64,000 nt of DNA from 39-52-133 sp035531075. Its GTDB lineage: Bacteria > Pseudomonadota > Gammaproteobacteria > Burkholderiales > Gallionellaceae. Made by a program: the position numbers and the translations under genes. Below, piece by piece: positions 15,660-25,738 of this stretch (within the stretch, counting starts at the first letter, position 1; each line of letters begins with the position of its first letter). The notes under the pieces were generated by a model. The model was not told where the DNA came from. It saw nothing but the letters and a program-made list of their open reading frames with translations, and made no database searches. The stretch lies in assembly GCA_035531075.1 (NCBI GenBank), contig DATKTO010000019.1:1-64000 (forward strand), given 5' to 3'.

Positions 15660-15974
15660 TTATTTTTCGGAATCAACGACTTCCTGTACCAGTACCCATG
15701 GGCTGACAACTACCGCCCATACTTCGGCATCTGAAGCCAGCCATGCGGCAGCCTGTTCATCTATAACCTTACCTAGCATTCCAGAAGCCAGCCAGTCTTC
15801 AAATTGATTTTTGTTATCTTCATGCATTTGCATTGCAACTTCAACCAAATCAAGCTTCGTGCTCACCTTTACGGCTGCGCCGCTGGCAAAAAATCGCTGC
15901 AGTTCTTTCCATTCGATGCGCGAGGTTTCCATATTGACCTTGGCGCGTAGAATTTCCTGTGGTTCGTTGCTCAT
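15660..15974 (-). CDS. DUF2288 family protein
   Basis: A 104-aa acidic soluble protein with the pattern I recall for DUF2288: an N-terminal RAKVNMETSRIEWKELQRFF, then LDLVEVAMQMHEDNK and a C-terminal WAVVVSPWVLVQE. Its function is not known. It stands alone between aroQ (166 nt away) and the LTA-synthase-like gene, with no operon partner evident. Confidence 0.8.
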   Translation of the reverse strand: MSNEPQEILRAKVNMETSRIEWKELQRFFASGAAVKVSTKLDLVEVAMQMHEDNKNQFEDWLASGMLGKVIDEQAAAWLASDAEVWAVVVSPWVLVQEVVDSEK

Positions 15975-16098
15975 GCCTATTGCCCTTATCCGAATCTGTT
16001 TGGCTGAAAATATTGCACTATGTGCGGATGACCGGGACTCAAAAAAATGCGGCCTTGCCTGGAGTCACGTCAGGCATATGCTGCAGATGATAGTCACT

Positions 16099-18066
16099 TT
16101 ACCTTGCGGGGACACTGATTGGGTTGAGCGGCGCGACCTGGTTATCGAGCTGTAGCCGGCTGGTTGTCTGATATATCGCCAGCAGGTTTTGCTCCATTTC
16201 ATCAAGGTCTTTTGCTGCCAAGCCCTTAGAAGCGCCGACACGGCGCGTAAGGTCGTGCGACAGCCATCCATTTGCCGTGATCCAACTGATGACATTGTCC
16301 CGCACTGTCAGCGCGGCACGGTCGTTGATTCTGGTGTTGTCCATCAGGGAACGCCCCAGACCAGCATAGTCTGACGTCCAGCCGCCAATATCCGCAATGG
16401 TGGGCATGATGTCGAACTGGCTGCCGACCCGATCGTCGATGCCGCTCTTGATGCCCGGACCCACAATCAGCAGGGGGATGTGGAAAAGGTTGGGCGTATT
16501 TTCTACATTTTCGACAAATTCGCTGGTATGGTCTGCCAGCAGCACGAAGATCGTATTATCGTAATAACCTGCCTGTTTGGCGGAGGAAATTAATTCACCG
16601 AGCGCCCAGTCAGCGTAATAGATTGCGTTCAATGCCTTGTCCATATTCGAACCGCTGCCATATTTCTTCCAGCGGTCATCTGGAATGAGCCATGGCACGT
16701 GCGTGGTGGAGGTGAAAACATAACCCAGGAAAGGCTTGTGCGCTGCGGCGAAGCGTTTGCTCGCCTCCTGAAAAGTGTTGTGATCCCAAGTGCCCCAGGT
16801 TGAAGCGGCTTTTTTGTGTTCATGCAACTCGGGAATATCTTCGTTGCCCAAATAGGTAGAAAAACCAGCGCGTGATGCAATGACATCAAAGCGCAGCGAG
16901 CCGCGATCACTGCTTTGCAGGAAAATAGTCTCGTAACCTTGTTTCAGCGCGAGTTCGCCGAGGAAACTCTGCTGGTTCTGTTCAAGTCCTTCACCCAGGA
17001 AAGGCATGCCAGGAAGGGTAGGAAGGCCTGCGAGTACGGCTGCGCCGCCTTGAATTGAGCGCTGTCCATTTGCATAAAACCGCGTATACAGGCGCCCCTT
17101 TTGTGCCAGGCTGTCGAAGTTTGGTGTCACGCCAAGCGGGTGCAGGTTCATCTGTTTGCGCAAGGCATCGATATGAATTGCTCCCCAGCTTTCCAGCATC
17201 AGCACCACCACATTCGGCTTGTTTGGCACCGCAGCCGTCGTACGAGCCTGCTGATACAGAGGGAAATCGCGCTGGTAAAAGGGTGTCCCTTTGCCGACCA
17301 GATAGTTATGCGTACGCTCGATGGCTTCTGCTTGCGGCATAAATACCTTGGGTGGCGGTGCGCTATCGTTCAGGGCGCGGGCGATGGCGAACGCGCCATT
17401 AAGGGCGAGGTAACCCTGGGGCAGGGAATTGGAGAAAAATGCTTCACCCACGCTAATGGGTTTACCACTGATGCCGCCGCGGCCCAGAATGACCAGCAGC
17501 AATAGTCCCACCAGTATGCTGACGAGGCGCAGCCATATACGTTCGGGTGCGGCAGGGATGTGGTGAGTCAGGTAGCGCCAGAAAAACGCACCGACCACCG
17601 CAATCAGGCCGAAGAGAAACAATGCAGCGCTATATTGGCTGATTGCCATCATGGTCATGGACGCCATATCGGATGAAATGGTGCCGATTTCGGCGCCGAC
17701 ATGGCGGTGAACGACACCGAAATAAATCGTGTCGGCCGCCAGCATGAAGATCATCAGCAGCACAGTGAGGAAGATAAACCAACCCCACAGGCGCTGCCAA
17801 TATACATGGTGGCTCCAGCGAAATGGCAGCATCAACATCAACAGCAGCGGCAGTCCGACCACCATGGCGATCATGGAGATGTCAAAGCGCAGGCCGATTG
17901 CAAATGCCTCGATCACCTGCACTGCGCCGAGACTGCGGAAGTCGTCGTGATAAATCAGGTACAAGGCCAGCCGCATCAGGGTAAAAGGCACCATGCAGGC
18001 AAGGAAAATAAGCAGCATGCGGCTGTATGCATTTCTGTGATGCAGCAGGCGTGTAATGTTCATCAT
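16099..18066 (-). CDS. LTA synthase family membrane sulfatase/phosphoglycerol transferase-like protein
   Basis: A 655-aa protein. About five N-terminal membrane helices (residues 15-200) are followed by a large extracytoplasmic alkaline-phosphatase-fold domain. Metal-site segments are visible: VVVLMLESWGAIHID, the nucleophile region NGQRSIQGGAA (serine at the place where Firmicute LtaS has threonine), and VLLADHTSEF. Gram-negative relatives include phosphoglycerol and phosphoethanolamine transferases acting on periplasmic glycans or lipids. The exact donor and acceptor cannot be read. It begins ATGATG; either codon could be used. dsbD lies 43 nt upstream on the same strand. Confidence 0.85.
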   Translation of the reverse strand: MMNITRLLHHRNAYSRMLLIFLACMVPFTLMRLALYLIYHDDFRSLGAVQVIEAFAIGLRFDISMIAMVVGLPLLLMLMLPFRWSHHVYWQRLWGWFIFLTVLLMIFMLAADTIYFGVVHRHVGAEIGTISSDMASMTMMAISQYSAALFLFGLIAVVGAFFWRYLTHHIPAAPERIWLRLVSILVGLLLLVILGRGGISGKPISVGEAFFSNSLPQGYLALNGAFAIARALNDSAPPPKVFMPQAEAIERTHNYLVGKGTPFYQRDFPLYQQARTTAAVPNKPNVVVLMLESWGAIHIDALRKQMNLHPLGVTPNFDSLAQKGRLYTRFYANGQRSIQGGAAVLAGLPTLPGMPFLGEGLEQNQQSFLGELALKQGYETIFLQSSDRGSLRFDVIASRAGFSTYLGNEDIPELHEHKKAASTWGTWDHNTFQEASKRFAAAHKPFLGYVFTSTTHVPWLIPDDRWKKYGSGSNMDKALNAIYYADWALGELISSAKQAGYYDNTIFVLLADHTSEFVENVENTPNLFHIPLLIVGPGIKSGIDDRVGSQFDIMPTIADIGGWTSDYAGLGRSLMDNTRINDRAALTVRDNVISWITANGWLSHDLTRRVGASKGLAAKDLDEMEQNLLAIYQTTSRLQLDNQVAPLNPISVPAR

Positions 18067-18109
18067 GAGTTCAATTTTGCGATAGGGTTAAGAGTAAACC
18101 AGCATCAAG

Positions 18110-19987
18110 CTAGATCAAGACGTGCTTGAGCCACGCCAAAAATTGTTCCGGATTCTGATAGCCGATCACCCGGAAATCCTTCAGCTCTTTCCCCTGTTTA
18201 TCGAAAAACAGGATGGCGGGCGGGCCGAACAATTCAAAACGCTGTAAAAAAGCCTTGTCATCTTCGCTGTTTGCGGTCAGATCGATTTGCAGCAGCAAGG
18301 TGTTTTTCAATTGTGCTTGCACCTTTGCGTCTGCGAAGGTGAAATTCTCCATCTCTTTGCACGAGACGCACCAGTCGGCATAGAAATCCAGCATCACGGT
18401 TTTGCCGCGTGCCTGGGCGATGCGCGCATCCAGTTCGGCCAGATTCTTTATGCGCTCAAATTGCAGGTGGCTGCTTTGTGCAACAGCCTGGCCACCACCC
18501 AGTGCACCAAGGGGACGCAGGATGTCGCGGGCACCGGATAATGCGCCGATAAGCAGGGAAATGCCCAGTAACAGAGTGATGATGCCGAGGCCTTTGCCCA
18601 GCTTGTGCCATCCGCTGATGTTATGCGGCAGTGCGTCCAGAGCGTGCAGGTAAACTGCAGACAGGATCAGCAGCGTCGCCCACAGCAACATCACCACGCT
18701 CAACGGCAACAGTGAGGAGACCAGCCAGATGGCGACCGCCAGCATCATGACACCAAAGATATTCTTGATTGCTTCCATCCAGGCGCCGGCCTTCGGCAAT
18801 AAGGCACCGGCGGATGCACCCACCAGCAGCAACGGCACGCCCATGCCAATTGCCATTGCAAACAGCGCAACGCCGCCCAGCATGGCATCGTGCGTCTGGC
18901 TGATATAGAGCAAAGCACCCGCCATTGGCGCTGCAACGCAGGGACTGACGATGATGGCGGAAAGCGCACCCATGATGAACACGCCGCTTAAATGTCCGCC
19001 ATGCAGGCGGTTGCTTGTGCCGGATAATTTGCTCTGAAGGGCGGATGGCAATTGCAGTTCGTAAAAGCCGAACATGGACAGAGACAGCAGCACAAATACG
19101 GCGGCAAAACTGCCCAGCACCCAGGGTGTCTGCATCGCATTGGATAGCAGCGAACCGGACAATCCTGCGGCGATGCCGACGGCTGCATACGTCAAGGCCA
19201 TGCCCAGCACATAGGCCAATGACAGCAGAAAGCCATGCATCTTGGTGATATGGTGGCCGCGCCCGACGATGATGCCGGACAGGATGGGGATCATCGGAAA
19301 TACGCAGGGGGTCAGGGCCAGCAGCAGTCCAGCACCAAAGAAGAATGACACGATCAGCCAGAAGCTCTTTTGCCTGAAAATTTGCGCAATCTTGCCGTTT
19401 TCCAAAGGCATGGCCGCTGTGCTGATAGCCGGAGCAAGCTGGCGCGCAGGGCTGGCAAGCGGCTCTGCAGGCTTCAATGTGGCCGCTATTTTGGGCAATA
19501 CAGGAGAGCCGGCCGCCGGGCTGGCAGCAGCAGGCAGTTGCAGCTTGATTTCCTTGTTAATCGGCGGATAGCACAGGCCGTTTTCGCTGCAGCCCTGGTA
19601 TGTCGCTTCAAGGATGATGTTCTGCGCAGCAGCGCTATTGTTGATAAGCGTAATTTCGGTTTGGAAGGATTGATGGAACACCATCATTTCACCAAAATTG
19701 GGATCATGCTTCAGATCGCCCTGCGGCATATTGATATTGCGAATTTTGGCAGAGCCGCTTTTGATGCTGAAACTGAGCTTGTCGCGGTACAGATAGTAAC
19801 TGGGGGTAACCTTGAAATTAGCCAGCAGGGTGCGCGCATCGTGCACGCTCACTTCGAGGCCAAACGCCTGATCCGGTGGCAGGAAGGCGGGTTGTGCTGC
19901 GCCGCCTAAACCGGGCAGCCGCTCCAGCAGATTTTGGGCATGGCTGAGCGGGACAAAGCACAGTGCTAATAACAGCAGAATACGCAT
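18110..19987 (-). CDS. dsbD: Thiol:disulfide interchange protein DsbD
   Basis: A 625-aa protein that moves electrons from cytoplasmic thioredoxin across the inner membrane to periplasmic isomerases and cytochrome c maturation. A signal peptide (to about residue 17) is followed by the alpha domain with a redox pair in GCSENGLC (about 132-139). The eight-helix beta domain carries cysteines in LALTPCVFPM and VSPCVAAPM. The C-terminal thioredoxin domain has DFYADWCVSCKE (about residue 540). All three redox pairs are present. It lies 4 nt downstream of cutA. Confidence 0.97.
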   Translation of the reverse strand: MRILLLLALCFVPLSHAQNLLERLPGLGGAAQPAFLPPDQAFGLEVSVHDARTLLANFKVTPSYYLYRDKLSFSIKSGSAKIRNINMPQGDLKHDPNFGEMMVFHQSFQTEITLINNSAAAQNIILEATYQGCSENGLCYPPINKEIKLQLPAAASPAAGSPVLPKIAATLKPAEPLASPARQLAPAISTAAMPLENGKIAQIFRQKSFWLIVSFFFGAGLLLALTPCVFPMIPILSGIIVGRGHHITKMHGFLLSLAYVLGMALTYAAVGIAAGLSGSLLSNAMQTPWVLGSFAAVFVLLSLSMFGFYELQLPSALQSKLSGTSNRLHGGHLSGVFIMGALSAIIVSPCVAAPMAGALLYISQTHDAMLGGVALFAMAIGMGVPLLLVGASAGALLPKAGAWMEAIKNIFGVMMLAVAIWLVSSLLPLSVVMLLWATLLILSAVYLHALDALPHNISGWHKLGKGLGIITLLLGISLLIGALSGARDILRPLGALGGGQAVAQSSHLQFERIKNLAELDARIAQARGKTVMLDFYADWCVSCKEMENFTFADAKVQAQLKNTLLLQIDLTANSEDDKAFLQRFELFGPPAILFFDKQGKELKDFRVIGYQNPEQFLAWLKHVLI

Positions 19988-19991
19988 TGAT

Positions 19992-20333
19992 TTACTCCTT
20001 GATTGCGACGTTAATTGGAGAGACTTCTTGTGCTACCCATTGCAGATAAGCCGGCAAACCGGCAGCAACAGGGACCGCGATAATCTCGGGAAGTTCATAC
20101 GGGTGCTGCGCCCGTATCAATTCTTCCACGCGCGGGTAAGCTGCGCGGGTGGTTTTGATCAGCAGCGGTACCTCGCTGGCATTTTCCACTTTCCCCTGCC
20201 AGCGGTACACCGAGCCGCATTCGGCCAGTATATTGACGCAGGCAGCAGCATGGCTATCGACCAGGCTATGTGCCATGCGTTGCGCGCTGTCGCGATCAGG
20301 CAGGTTGGTCAGCAGCAATAAGACCTCATTCAT
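19992..20333 (-). CDS. cutA: Divalent-cation tolerance protein CutA
   Basis: A 113-aa trimeric CutA-fold protein with ACVNILAECGSVYRWQGKVE and LIKTTRAAYPRVEELI. Its exact role (copper tolerance or signalling) is unsettled. ATG 20333 is chosen because it gives the family length; the upstream in-frame region is only an overlap with holA. It lies 2 nt after the holA stop and 4 nt before dsbD, so the genes are co-transcribed. The cutA-dsbD pair is common in proteobacteria. Confidence 0.95.
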   Translation of the reverse strand: MNEVLLLLTNLPDRDSAQRMAHSLVDSHAAACVNILAECGSVYRWQGKVENASEVPLLIKTTRAAYPRVEELIRAQHPYELPEIIAVPVAAGLPAYLQWVAQEVSPINVAIKE

Positions 20334-20335
20334 TA

Positions 20336-21346
20336 TTATGCTCCTGCCCGCGCGCAGCGCACACCCAGCTGCAGCAATTCGTCCCACACGTCGCCGCTGC
20401 GCAAGCCCTTCACCAGCTTGTCTATCAGTGCCGCCTGGCGCAGCGCGCGCTCGGCGAAGGCGGGAGAGAAGCGGCGCACGGCACGCTCCACCAGTTTCTG
20501 TCTCCCCCCCCACACGCGCGCATCTCTCAGCGCAGCTGCCAGATTGCCGCTTTGCTGCATGGCGCGCGACACCCTGGCCATGGTGCGGATGTCCTCGGCC
20601 AGCGCCCACAATATCAGCACGGTGGCGGTGCCCTCGGCGCGCAAGCCTTCAAGGATGTGCGCGAAGCGCGCTGCATCGCCTGCCAGCATTGCTTCGGATA
20701 ATTTGAATACATCGTAGCGCGCCACGTCCATCACCGCGTCTTTGACCTGCTCGAAAGAAAGATGGCCCTCGGGAAACAGCAGGGCGAGTTTCTGGATTTC
20801 CTGAAAAGCGGCGAGCAGATTGCCTTCCACACGCTGGGCGAGAAATGCCAGGGTATCTGCATCCGCCGACTGCTTTTGCCGCTGCAAGCGCCCCGCAATC
20901 CACAGCGGCAGCTCGTTCAGTGCGATTTCATCGGCTGCAATCACCACGCCCTGCTCTGCGAGGGTGCTGAACCATTTGCTTTTCAGCGTGGCAGCATCGA
21001 GACGCGGCAGCGAAATCAGGGTCACGGTGTCGGCATTCAGCTGCTGGCAGTAATCCTGCAGGGCTTGCGCGCCTTCGACCCCAGGCTTGCCTGTGGGGAT
21101 GCGCAGATCCAGCACTTTGCGCGAGCTGAACAGCGACAGGCTTTGCGCACTGTTGCGCAATTCCGCCCATTTGAAACCGGTGTCGGCGATCAGCACCTCG
21201 CGTTCACTGTAGCCATTAGTGCGTGCCGCTGCGCGGATTGCGTCTGCTGCCTCAATTGCAAGCAGCATGGCCGCACCATGAATCACGTAGAGCGGCTGCA
21301 GGCTTTTGTTTAAGTGACGCGGCAGGTCTTCAACGGTTAGCTTCAT
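20336..21346 (-). CDS. holA: DNA polymerase III delta subunit
   Basis: A 336-aa clamp-loader subunit that opens the beta sliding clamp. Typical segments are PLYVIHGAAMLLAIEAADAIR at the start, LISLPRLDAATLKSKWF in the middle, and DVFKLSEAMLAGDAARF in the C-terminal half. It follows lptE by 20 nt in the leuS-lptE-holA order conserved across many proteobacteria. Confidence 0.96.
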   Translation of the reverse strand: MKLTVEDLPRHLNKSLQPLYVIHGAAMLLAIEAADAIRAAARTNGYSEREVLIADTGFKWAELRNSAQSLSLFSSRKVLDLRIPTGKPGVEGAQALQDYCQQLNADTVTLISLPRLDAATLKSKWFSTLAEQGVVIAADEIALNELPLWIAGRLQRQKQSADADTLAFLAQRVEGNLLAAFQEIQKLALLFPEGHLSFEQVKDAVMDVARYDVFKLSEAMLAGDAARFAHILEGLRAEGTATVLILWALAEDIRTMARVSRAMQQSGNLAAALRDARVWGGRQKLVERAVRRFSPAFAERALRQAALIDKLVKGLRSGDVWDELLQLGVRCARAGA

Positions 21347-21366
21347 GGCGAGTCTGATTTAGCCGG

Positions 21367-21942
21367 TTACTTGGCGGGAACGGGTTTATTTTCCGGTTCC
21401 GGCTTGTTTGACGTATCTGGATTGCTCACTGGTTCCGGCATGTTTGCAGGGTCAGGTCTGGCTTTGGCACGGCTGAGACGACGCATTACCTGTTGCACGG
21501 CATCCGCGCGCATATCGCGATAGAGCAGCGCCTCTTCCTGTTCCTTGGCAAGGATTTGTGCATCGTCATAACTAAGGCTGCGCTGCAGTGTAATTTCGTC
21601 GGCGGGCAGCCATTCGTTCATCTGCTTGTCATAGGCACGCAGTGAAACACGATAGTTCAGCTGGAACTCGCGCACCTGGCCGGCTCCGGAAATCGCCAGG
21701 ATCTGCTTGCTACTCGATTCGGAGACAATATCCAGCGTCAGATCGGCTTCGGCGGCGGTGGCGGTCAGCTTGATTTGATACAGCTCCAGACTGTTCTGCA
21801 GGTCGGAAACAAAAGGAGTAGGTGTAGCGGATTTCAGATACAGGCTGGCAAAGGGAAAGCTTGCACCCTGCATATTATGCCCGCGCAGGTGAAAACCGCA
21901 GGAACTCAATAAAATGCTTAATATAATCAAGTATATGCGCAT
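21367..21942 (-). CDS. lptE: LPS-assembly lipoprotein LptE
   Basis: A 191-aa outer-membrane lipoprotein that plugs the LptD barrel to deliver LPS to the surface. The lipobox ILLSSC places the acylated Cys at residue 15, followed by the family signature GFHLRG. The C-terminus is Pro/Asn/Glu/Lys rich (about residues 160-191) and looks disordered. It is 4 nt downstream of leuS and upstream of holA. Confidence 0.95.
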   Translation of the reverse strand: MRIYLIILSILLSSCGFHLRGHNMQGASFPFASLYLKSATPTPFVSDLQNSLELYQIKLTATAAEADLTLDIVSESSSKQILAISGAGQVREFQLNYRVSLRAYDKQMNEWLPADEITLQRSLSYDDAQILAKEQEEALLYRDMRADAVQQVMRRLSRAKARPDPANMPEPVSNPDTSNKPEPENKPVPAK

Positions 21943-21946
21943 ATTT

Positions 21947-24577
21947 TTAAGTAACCACGTTGATCAGGCGACCGGGCACCACAATCACCTTTTTGGCCGT
22001 GCCGCCCGCGAGCAGCTTTTGCACCGCTTCATGCGCCAGGGCAAGCTGCTCCAGCGTCGCCTTGTCGGTGTCCTTGGCCACCCGCAAATTGCCGCGCAGT
22101 TTGCCGTTCACCTGTATCACCAGTTCGATCTCGTCCTGCACCAGCGCGGATGCATCGACCCCGGGGAACGCCTGATCCAGCAGATCGCTGCCGGGGCGCA
22201 GTGCCGCCCACAGTGACTGGCTGATATGCGGCGTAATCGGCGAGATCAGCAAGGCCACTGCTTCTAGCGTTTCCTGAGCAACGGAACGCGCAGTCGGAGT
22301 CTGTTCGTCAAACTTGCCCAGCGCATTGAGCAACTCCATCACCGCTGCGATGGCAGTATTGAAAGTCTTGCGCCGCCCATAATCGTCGTCAATTTTCTGT
22401 ATGGTATGGTGCAGCTGCAGGCGCAGGGCTTTGGCTGCAGGACTCAATTCGCCGCCGCTGTAGGCGGCGACCGCGCCCTGTTGCAGATGCTCATGCGCGG
22501 CTTTCCACACCCGTTTCAAAAAACGGAAGCCGCCTTCCACGCCCGCATCCGACCATTCCAGCGACTGCTCGGGGGGGGAAGCAAACATCATGAACACGCG
22601 CGCGGTATCGGCACCGTACTGGTCGATGATGGCCTGCGGATCGACGCCGTTGTTTTTTGATTTTGACATCTTCTCGGTGCCGCCGATGATGACAGCCAGC
22701 CCATCGGCACGCAGCGTGGCGCCCACCGGGCGACCCTTGGCATCGGTTTCCACGTCCACGTCGGCGGGATTGATCCATTGTTTCTTGCCGCCATCCAGTT
22801 CGCGGAAGAAGGTGGGCGCAATCACCATGCCCTGGGTCAGCAGGTTGGTGAAGGGCTCGTTGAATTTTCCGGACTCTTTGGCTTTGTCACCGAACACGCC
22901 GACATCGCGCATCAGCTTGTTGAAGAAACGCGCATACAGCAGGTGCAAAATCGCGTGTTCGATGCCGCCTATATACTGGTCTACCGGCAGCCAGTGGCGC
23001 ACGCGTTCATCGACCAGACCGGTTTTGCAATCAGGGCTGGCATAGCGCGCGTAATACCACGACGACTCCACAAAGGTGTCCATGGTGTCGGTTTCACGTT
23101 TAGCCTTGCCGCCGCATTTGGGGCAGCTGCATTCGTAGAATTCCGGCATCTTCGCCAGCGGCGAACCCGTGCCGGTGATGGTCACGTTCTCGGGCAGCAC
23201 CACCGGCAACTGTGCATCCGGCACCGGCACATCGCCGCAAGCCGGACAATGGATGATGGGGATGGGGCAGCCCCAGTAGCGCTGGCGTGAGATGCCCCAG
23301 TCGCGCAGGCGGAACTGCACTTTCTTTTCGCCCAGTTTCTTGGCGGCGAGGTCGCTGGCGATGGCGTCGAAAGCCTGCTGAAAAGCGAGGCCGTCATACT
23401 TGCCGGAGTTGACGCAGACGCCATGCTCCTTGTCGCCGTACCACTCCTGCCACGCCGCATCGCTGAAAGTCTGATCCTTGACTGCGATGGATTGCCTGAT
23501 CGTCAATTTATATTTCCGCGCAAATTCAAAATCGCGCTCGTCGTGCGCCGGCACCGCCATCACCGCGCCTTCGCCGTAGCCCATCAGCACATAGTTGGCG
23601 ACCCACACCGGCAGCTTTTCGCCATTCAGCGGATGGGTGACAAACAGGCCGGTGCTCATGCCCTTCTTTTCCATGGTCGCCACATCGGCTTCGGCGGTGC
23701 CACCCAGTTTGCACTCCGCGATAAAGGCGGCCAGTTTGGCATTGCCCGCTGCGGCCTGGGTTGCCAGCGCATGTTCCGCGGCCACCGCCACATAGGTCGC
23801 GCCCATCAAGGTGTCTGGGCGGGTGGTGTAAACCTTGAGTGCGCCTGCCTTGCCGATGCTTGCTGCATCGTAGGGAAATTCAATATCGCAGCCGTAGCTC
23901 TTGCCGATCCAGTTGCGCTGCATGGTCTTGACCTGTTCCGGCCAGCCGCCGAGCTGGTCGAGGTCGGTCAGCAGTTCGTCTGCATACTGCGTGATGCGGA
24001 AGAAATACATCGGAATCTCGCGCTTCTCCACCAGGGCGCCGGAGCGCCAGCCGCGCCCGTCTATCACCTGTTCGTTGGCCAGCACGGTATGGTCGACCGG
24101 GTCCCAGTTCACGGTGGAGGTCTTCTTGTAAATCAGGCCTTTTTCAAACAGGCGCGTAAACAGCCATTGCTCCCAGCGGTAATATTCGGGGGTGCAGGTG
24201 GTCACTTCGCGCGACCAGTCTATCGCCAGCCCCAGGCTTTGTAGCTGCTTGCGCATGTAGTCGATGTTGGAGTAAGTCCACGCTGCGGGTGGCACGTTGT
24301 TAGCCATCGCCGCATTTTCGGCAGGCAGGCCAAACGCATCCCAGCCCATGGGCTGCATTACGTTGAAGCCCTTCATGCGGTGGTAGCGCGCCAGCACATC
24401 GCCTATGGTGTAGTTGCGCACATGGCCCATGTGCAGCTTGCCGGAAGGGTAGGGGAACATCGACAGGCAATAGTACTTGGGCTTGTCCGAGGTTTCGCCG
24501 GCTTTGAAGGCCTGGCGGTTGTTCCAATGCTGCTGCGCAGCGCTTTCGATGTCTTTAGGCGTGTAATTCTGTTGCAT
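21947..24577 (-). CDS. leuS: Leucyl-tRNA synthetase
   Basis: An 876-aa class Ia aminoacyl-tRNA synthetase. The HIGH-type motif is in PSGKLHMGHVRNY (about residue 45). A large editing domain follows, with TTRPDTLMGATYVAVAAEH. The KMSKS motif EKMSKSKNNGVDP is near residue 636, and a zinc cluster HCPACGDVP is visible. The start MQQNYTPKDIESAAQQHW is canonical. It heads the leuS-lptE-holA-cutA-dsbD run on the minus strand. Confidence 0.99.
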   Translation of the reverse strand: MQQNYTPKDIESAAQQHWNNRQAFKAGETSDKPKYYCLSMFPYPSGKLHMGHVRNYTIGDVLARYHRMKGFNVMQPMGWDAFGLPAENAAMANNVPPAAWTYSNIDYMRKQLQSLGLAIDWSREVTTCTPEYYRWEQWLFTRLFEKGLIYKKTSTVNWDPVDHTVLANEQVIDGRGWRSGALVEKREIPMYFFRITQYADELLTDLDQLGGWPEQVKTMQRNWIGKSYGCDIEFPYDAASIGKAGALKVYTTRPDTLMGATYVAVAAEHALATQAAAGNAKLAAFIAECKLGGTAEADVATMEKKGMSTGLFVTHPLNGEKLPVWVANYVLMGYGEGAVMAVPAHDERDFEFARKYKLTIRQSIAVKDQTFSDAAWQEWYGDKEHGVCVNSGKYDGLAFQQAFDAIASDLAAKKLGEKKVQFRLRDWGISRQRYWGCPIPIIHCPACGDVPVPDAQLPVVLPENVTITGTGSPLAKMPEFYECSCPKCGGKAKRETDTMDTFVESSWYYARYASPDCKTGLVDERVRHWLPVDQYIGGIEHAILHLLYARFFNKLMRDVGVFGDKAKESGKFNEPFTNLLTQGMVIAPTFFRELDGGKKQWINPADVDVETDAKGRPVGATLRADGLAVIIGGTEKMSKSKNNGVDPQAIIDQYGADTARVFMMFASPPEQSLEWSDAGVEGGFRFLKRVWKAAHEHLQQGAVAAYSGGELSPAAKALRLQLHHTIQKIDDDYGRRKTFNTAIAAVMELLNALGKFDEQTPTARSVAQETLEAVALLISPITPHISQSLWAALRPGSDLLDQAFPGVDASALVQDEIELVIQVNGKLRGNLRVAKDTDKATLEQLALAHEAVQKLLAGGTAKKVIVVPGRLINVVT

Positions 24578-24694
24578 GGCGGCTTGATTGTTAGACGTGG
24601 CTGATTAAGCCGCCATTATATACGGAGAGAGCGTCTAAATTTAATCGGGATTTGGCCCAGCCGCAGGAATAAGCAGCCGGGGTGTTGCTCAGAC

Positions 24695-24916
24695 TTATTT
24701 GCCCAGCTTGTCCTGCAGTTCCTGGCCGGTTTTTTCCAGCACGCGCCCGCCCTTTTCCAGGGTTTCGCCACCGAGTCGTTTCAGCTTCTCGTTCAGGGGT
24801 TCTTTATAAAACGGATTCGACAGCAACGGGCTTTCGCGGCCAATATTGACGCCCAGCCATAGTCCGATTGCAACGCCGATGACTACGCCCAATAAAACGG
24901 CTTTAATATTTTTCAT
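24695..24916 (-). CDS. Small membrane protein with glycine-rich helix
   Basis: A 73-aa protein with one N-terminal membrane helix containing a GVVIGVAIGLWLG glycine-zipper pattern (residues 10-22). A charged amphipathic tail rich in Lys, Glu and Gly follows. I do not recognise a named family; it resembles small YtxH-like or stress-membrane proteins only in architecture. ATG 24916 is used; a longer frame overlapping phoU is not supported. It is 22 nt after phoU on the same strand. Confidence 0.75.
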   Translation of the reverse strand: MKNIKAVLLGVVIGVAIGLWLGVNIGRESPLLSNPFYKEPLNEKLKRLGGETLEKGGRVLEKTGQELQDKLGK

Positions 24917-24938
24917 TACCCCCCCGTTGCTGCGTTGA

Positions 24939-25646
24939 TTATTCGCGTGCTTCGCGTTCGATCTCTTCCACGGTGACGTGGCGCACGTCGCGTCCCTTGA
25001 CCATGTACACCACGTATTCGGCCATGTTCTGTGCGTGGTCGCCGATGCGTTCGATGGCTTTGGCGACAAACAGAATTTCCAGCGAGGTGGAAATCGTGCG
25101 CGGATCTTCCATCATGAAGGTGATCAGGTAACGCATGATGGCGCGAAACTCTTCGTCGACCTGTTCGTCCTGGCGCACCACGCGGGCTGCGGCGGCAATA
25201 TCCAGGCGCGCAAACGCATCGAGCGCGTTGTGCAGCATGTTGAGCGCCAGTTCGGCCGCGTGCTTGATTTCGTGATAGCGCGGCAGAATTAAACTCTCTC
25301 TCTTCGACAGCAACAGCGCCATGCGCGAGATTTTTTGCGCCTCGTCGCCGATACGCTCCAGGTCGGTGATGGTCTTGATCACCGTCATGATCATGCGCAG
25401 GTCGCCTGCGGCAGGCTGGCGCCGCACCAGGATGTGATTGCAGTTTTCGTCGATCTCGACTTCCATCGCATTTACGCGATGGTCGTCCTCGATCACGCGT
25501 TTCATCAGCGCTTCGTCGCCGGTTGTCAGCGACTCGATCGCCAGTTTGATCTGGCTCTCCACGAGGCCGCCCATTTGCAGCACGCGTGCCCTGACTGCTT
25601 CAAGTTCGGCATCAAACTGCCTCGATGTATGTTCGCTACTGACCAT
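24939..25646 (-). CDS. phoU: Phosphate signalling protein PhoU
   Basis: A 235-aa protein of two PhoU three-helix repeats. Metal-binding acidic motifs are visible: DLERIGDEAQKI in the first half and AIERIGDHAQNMAEYVVYMVKG in the second. PhoU restrains the PhoR-PhoB phosphate response together with the Pst transporter. No pst or pho genes flank it here, which is less usual than a pstSCAB-phoU operon. Confidence 0.96.
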   Translation of the reverse strand: MVSSEHTSRQFDAELEAVRARVLQMGGLVESQIKLAIESLTTGDEALMKRVIEDDHRVNAMEVEIDENCNHILVRRQPAAGDLRMIMTVIKTITDLERIGDEAQKISRMALLLSKRESLILPRYHEIKHAAELALNMLHNALDAFARLDIAAAARVVRQDEQVDEEFRAIMRYLITFMMEDPRTISTSLEILFVAKAIERIGDHAQNMAEYVVYMVKGRDVRHVTVEEIEREARE

Positions 25647-25738
25647 TGCTTGTCCTTACTAAAATTTAGTGCCTGCTGAATTGTACTCTTGCTGAATTGT
25701 ACTCTTACTGCGTTGCTTAATTATTACACTCAACTTTT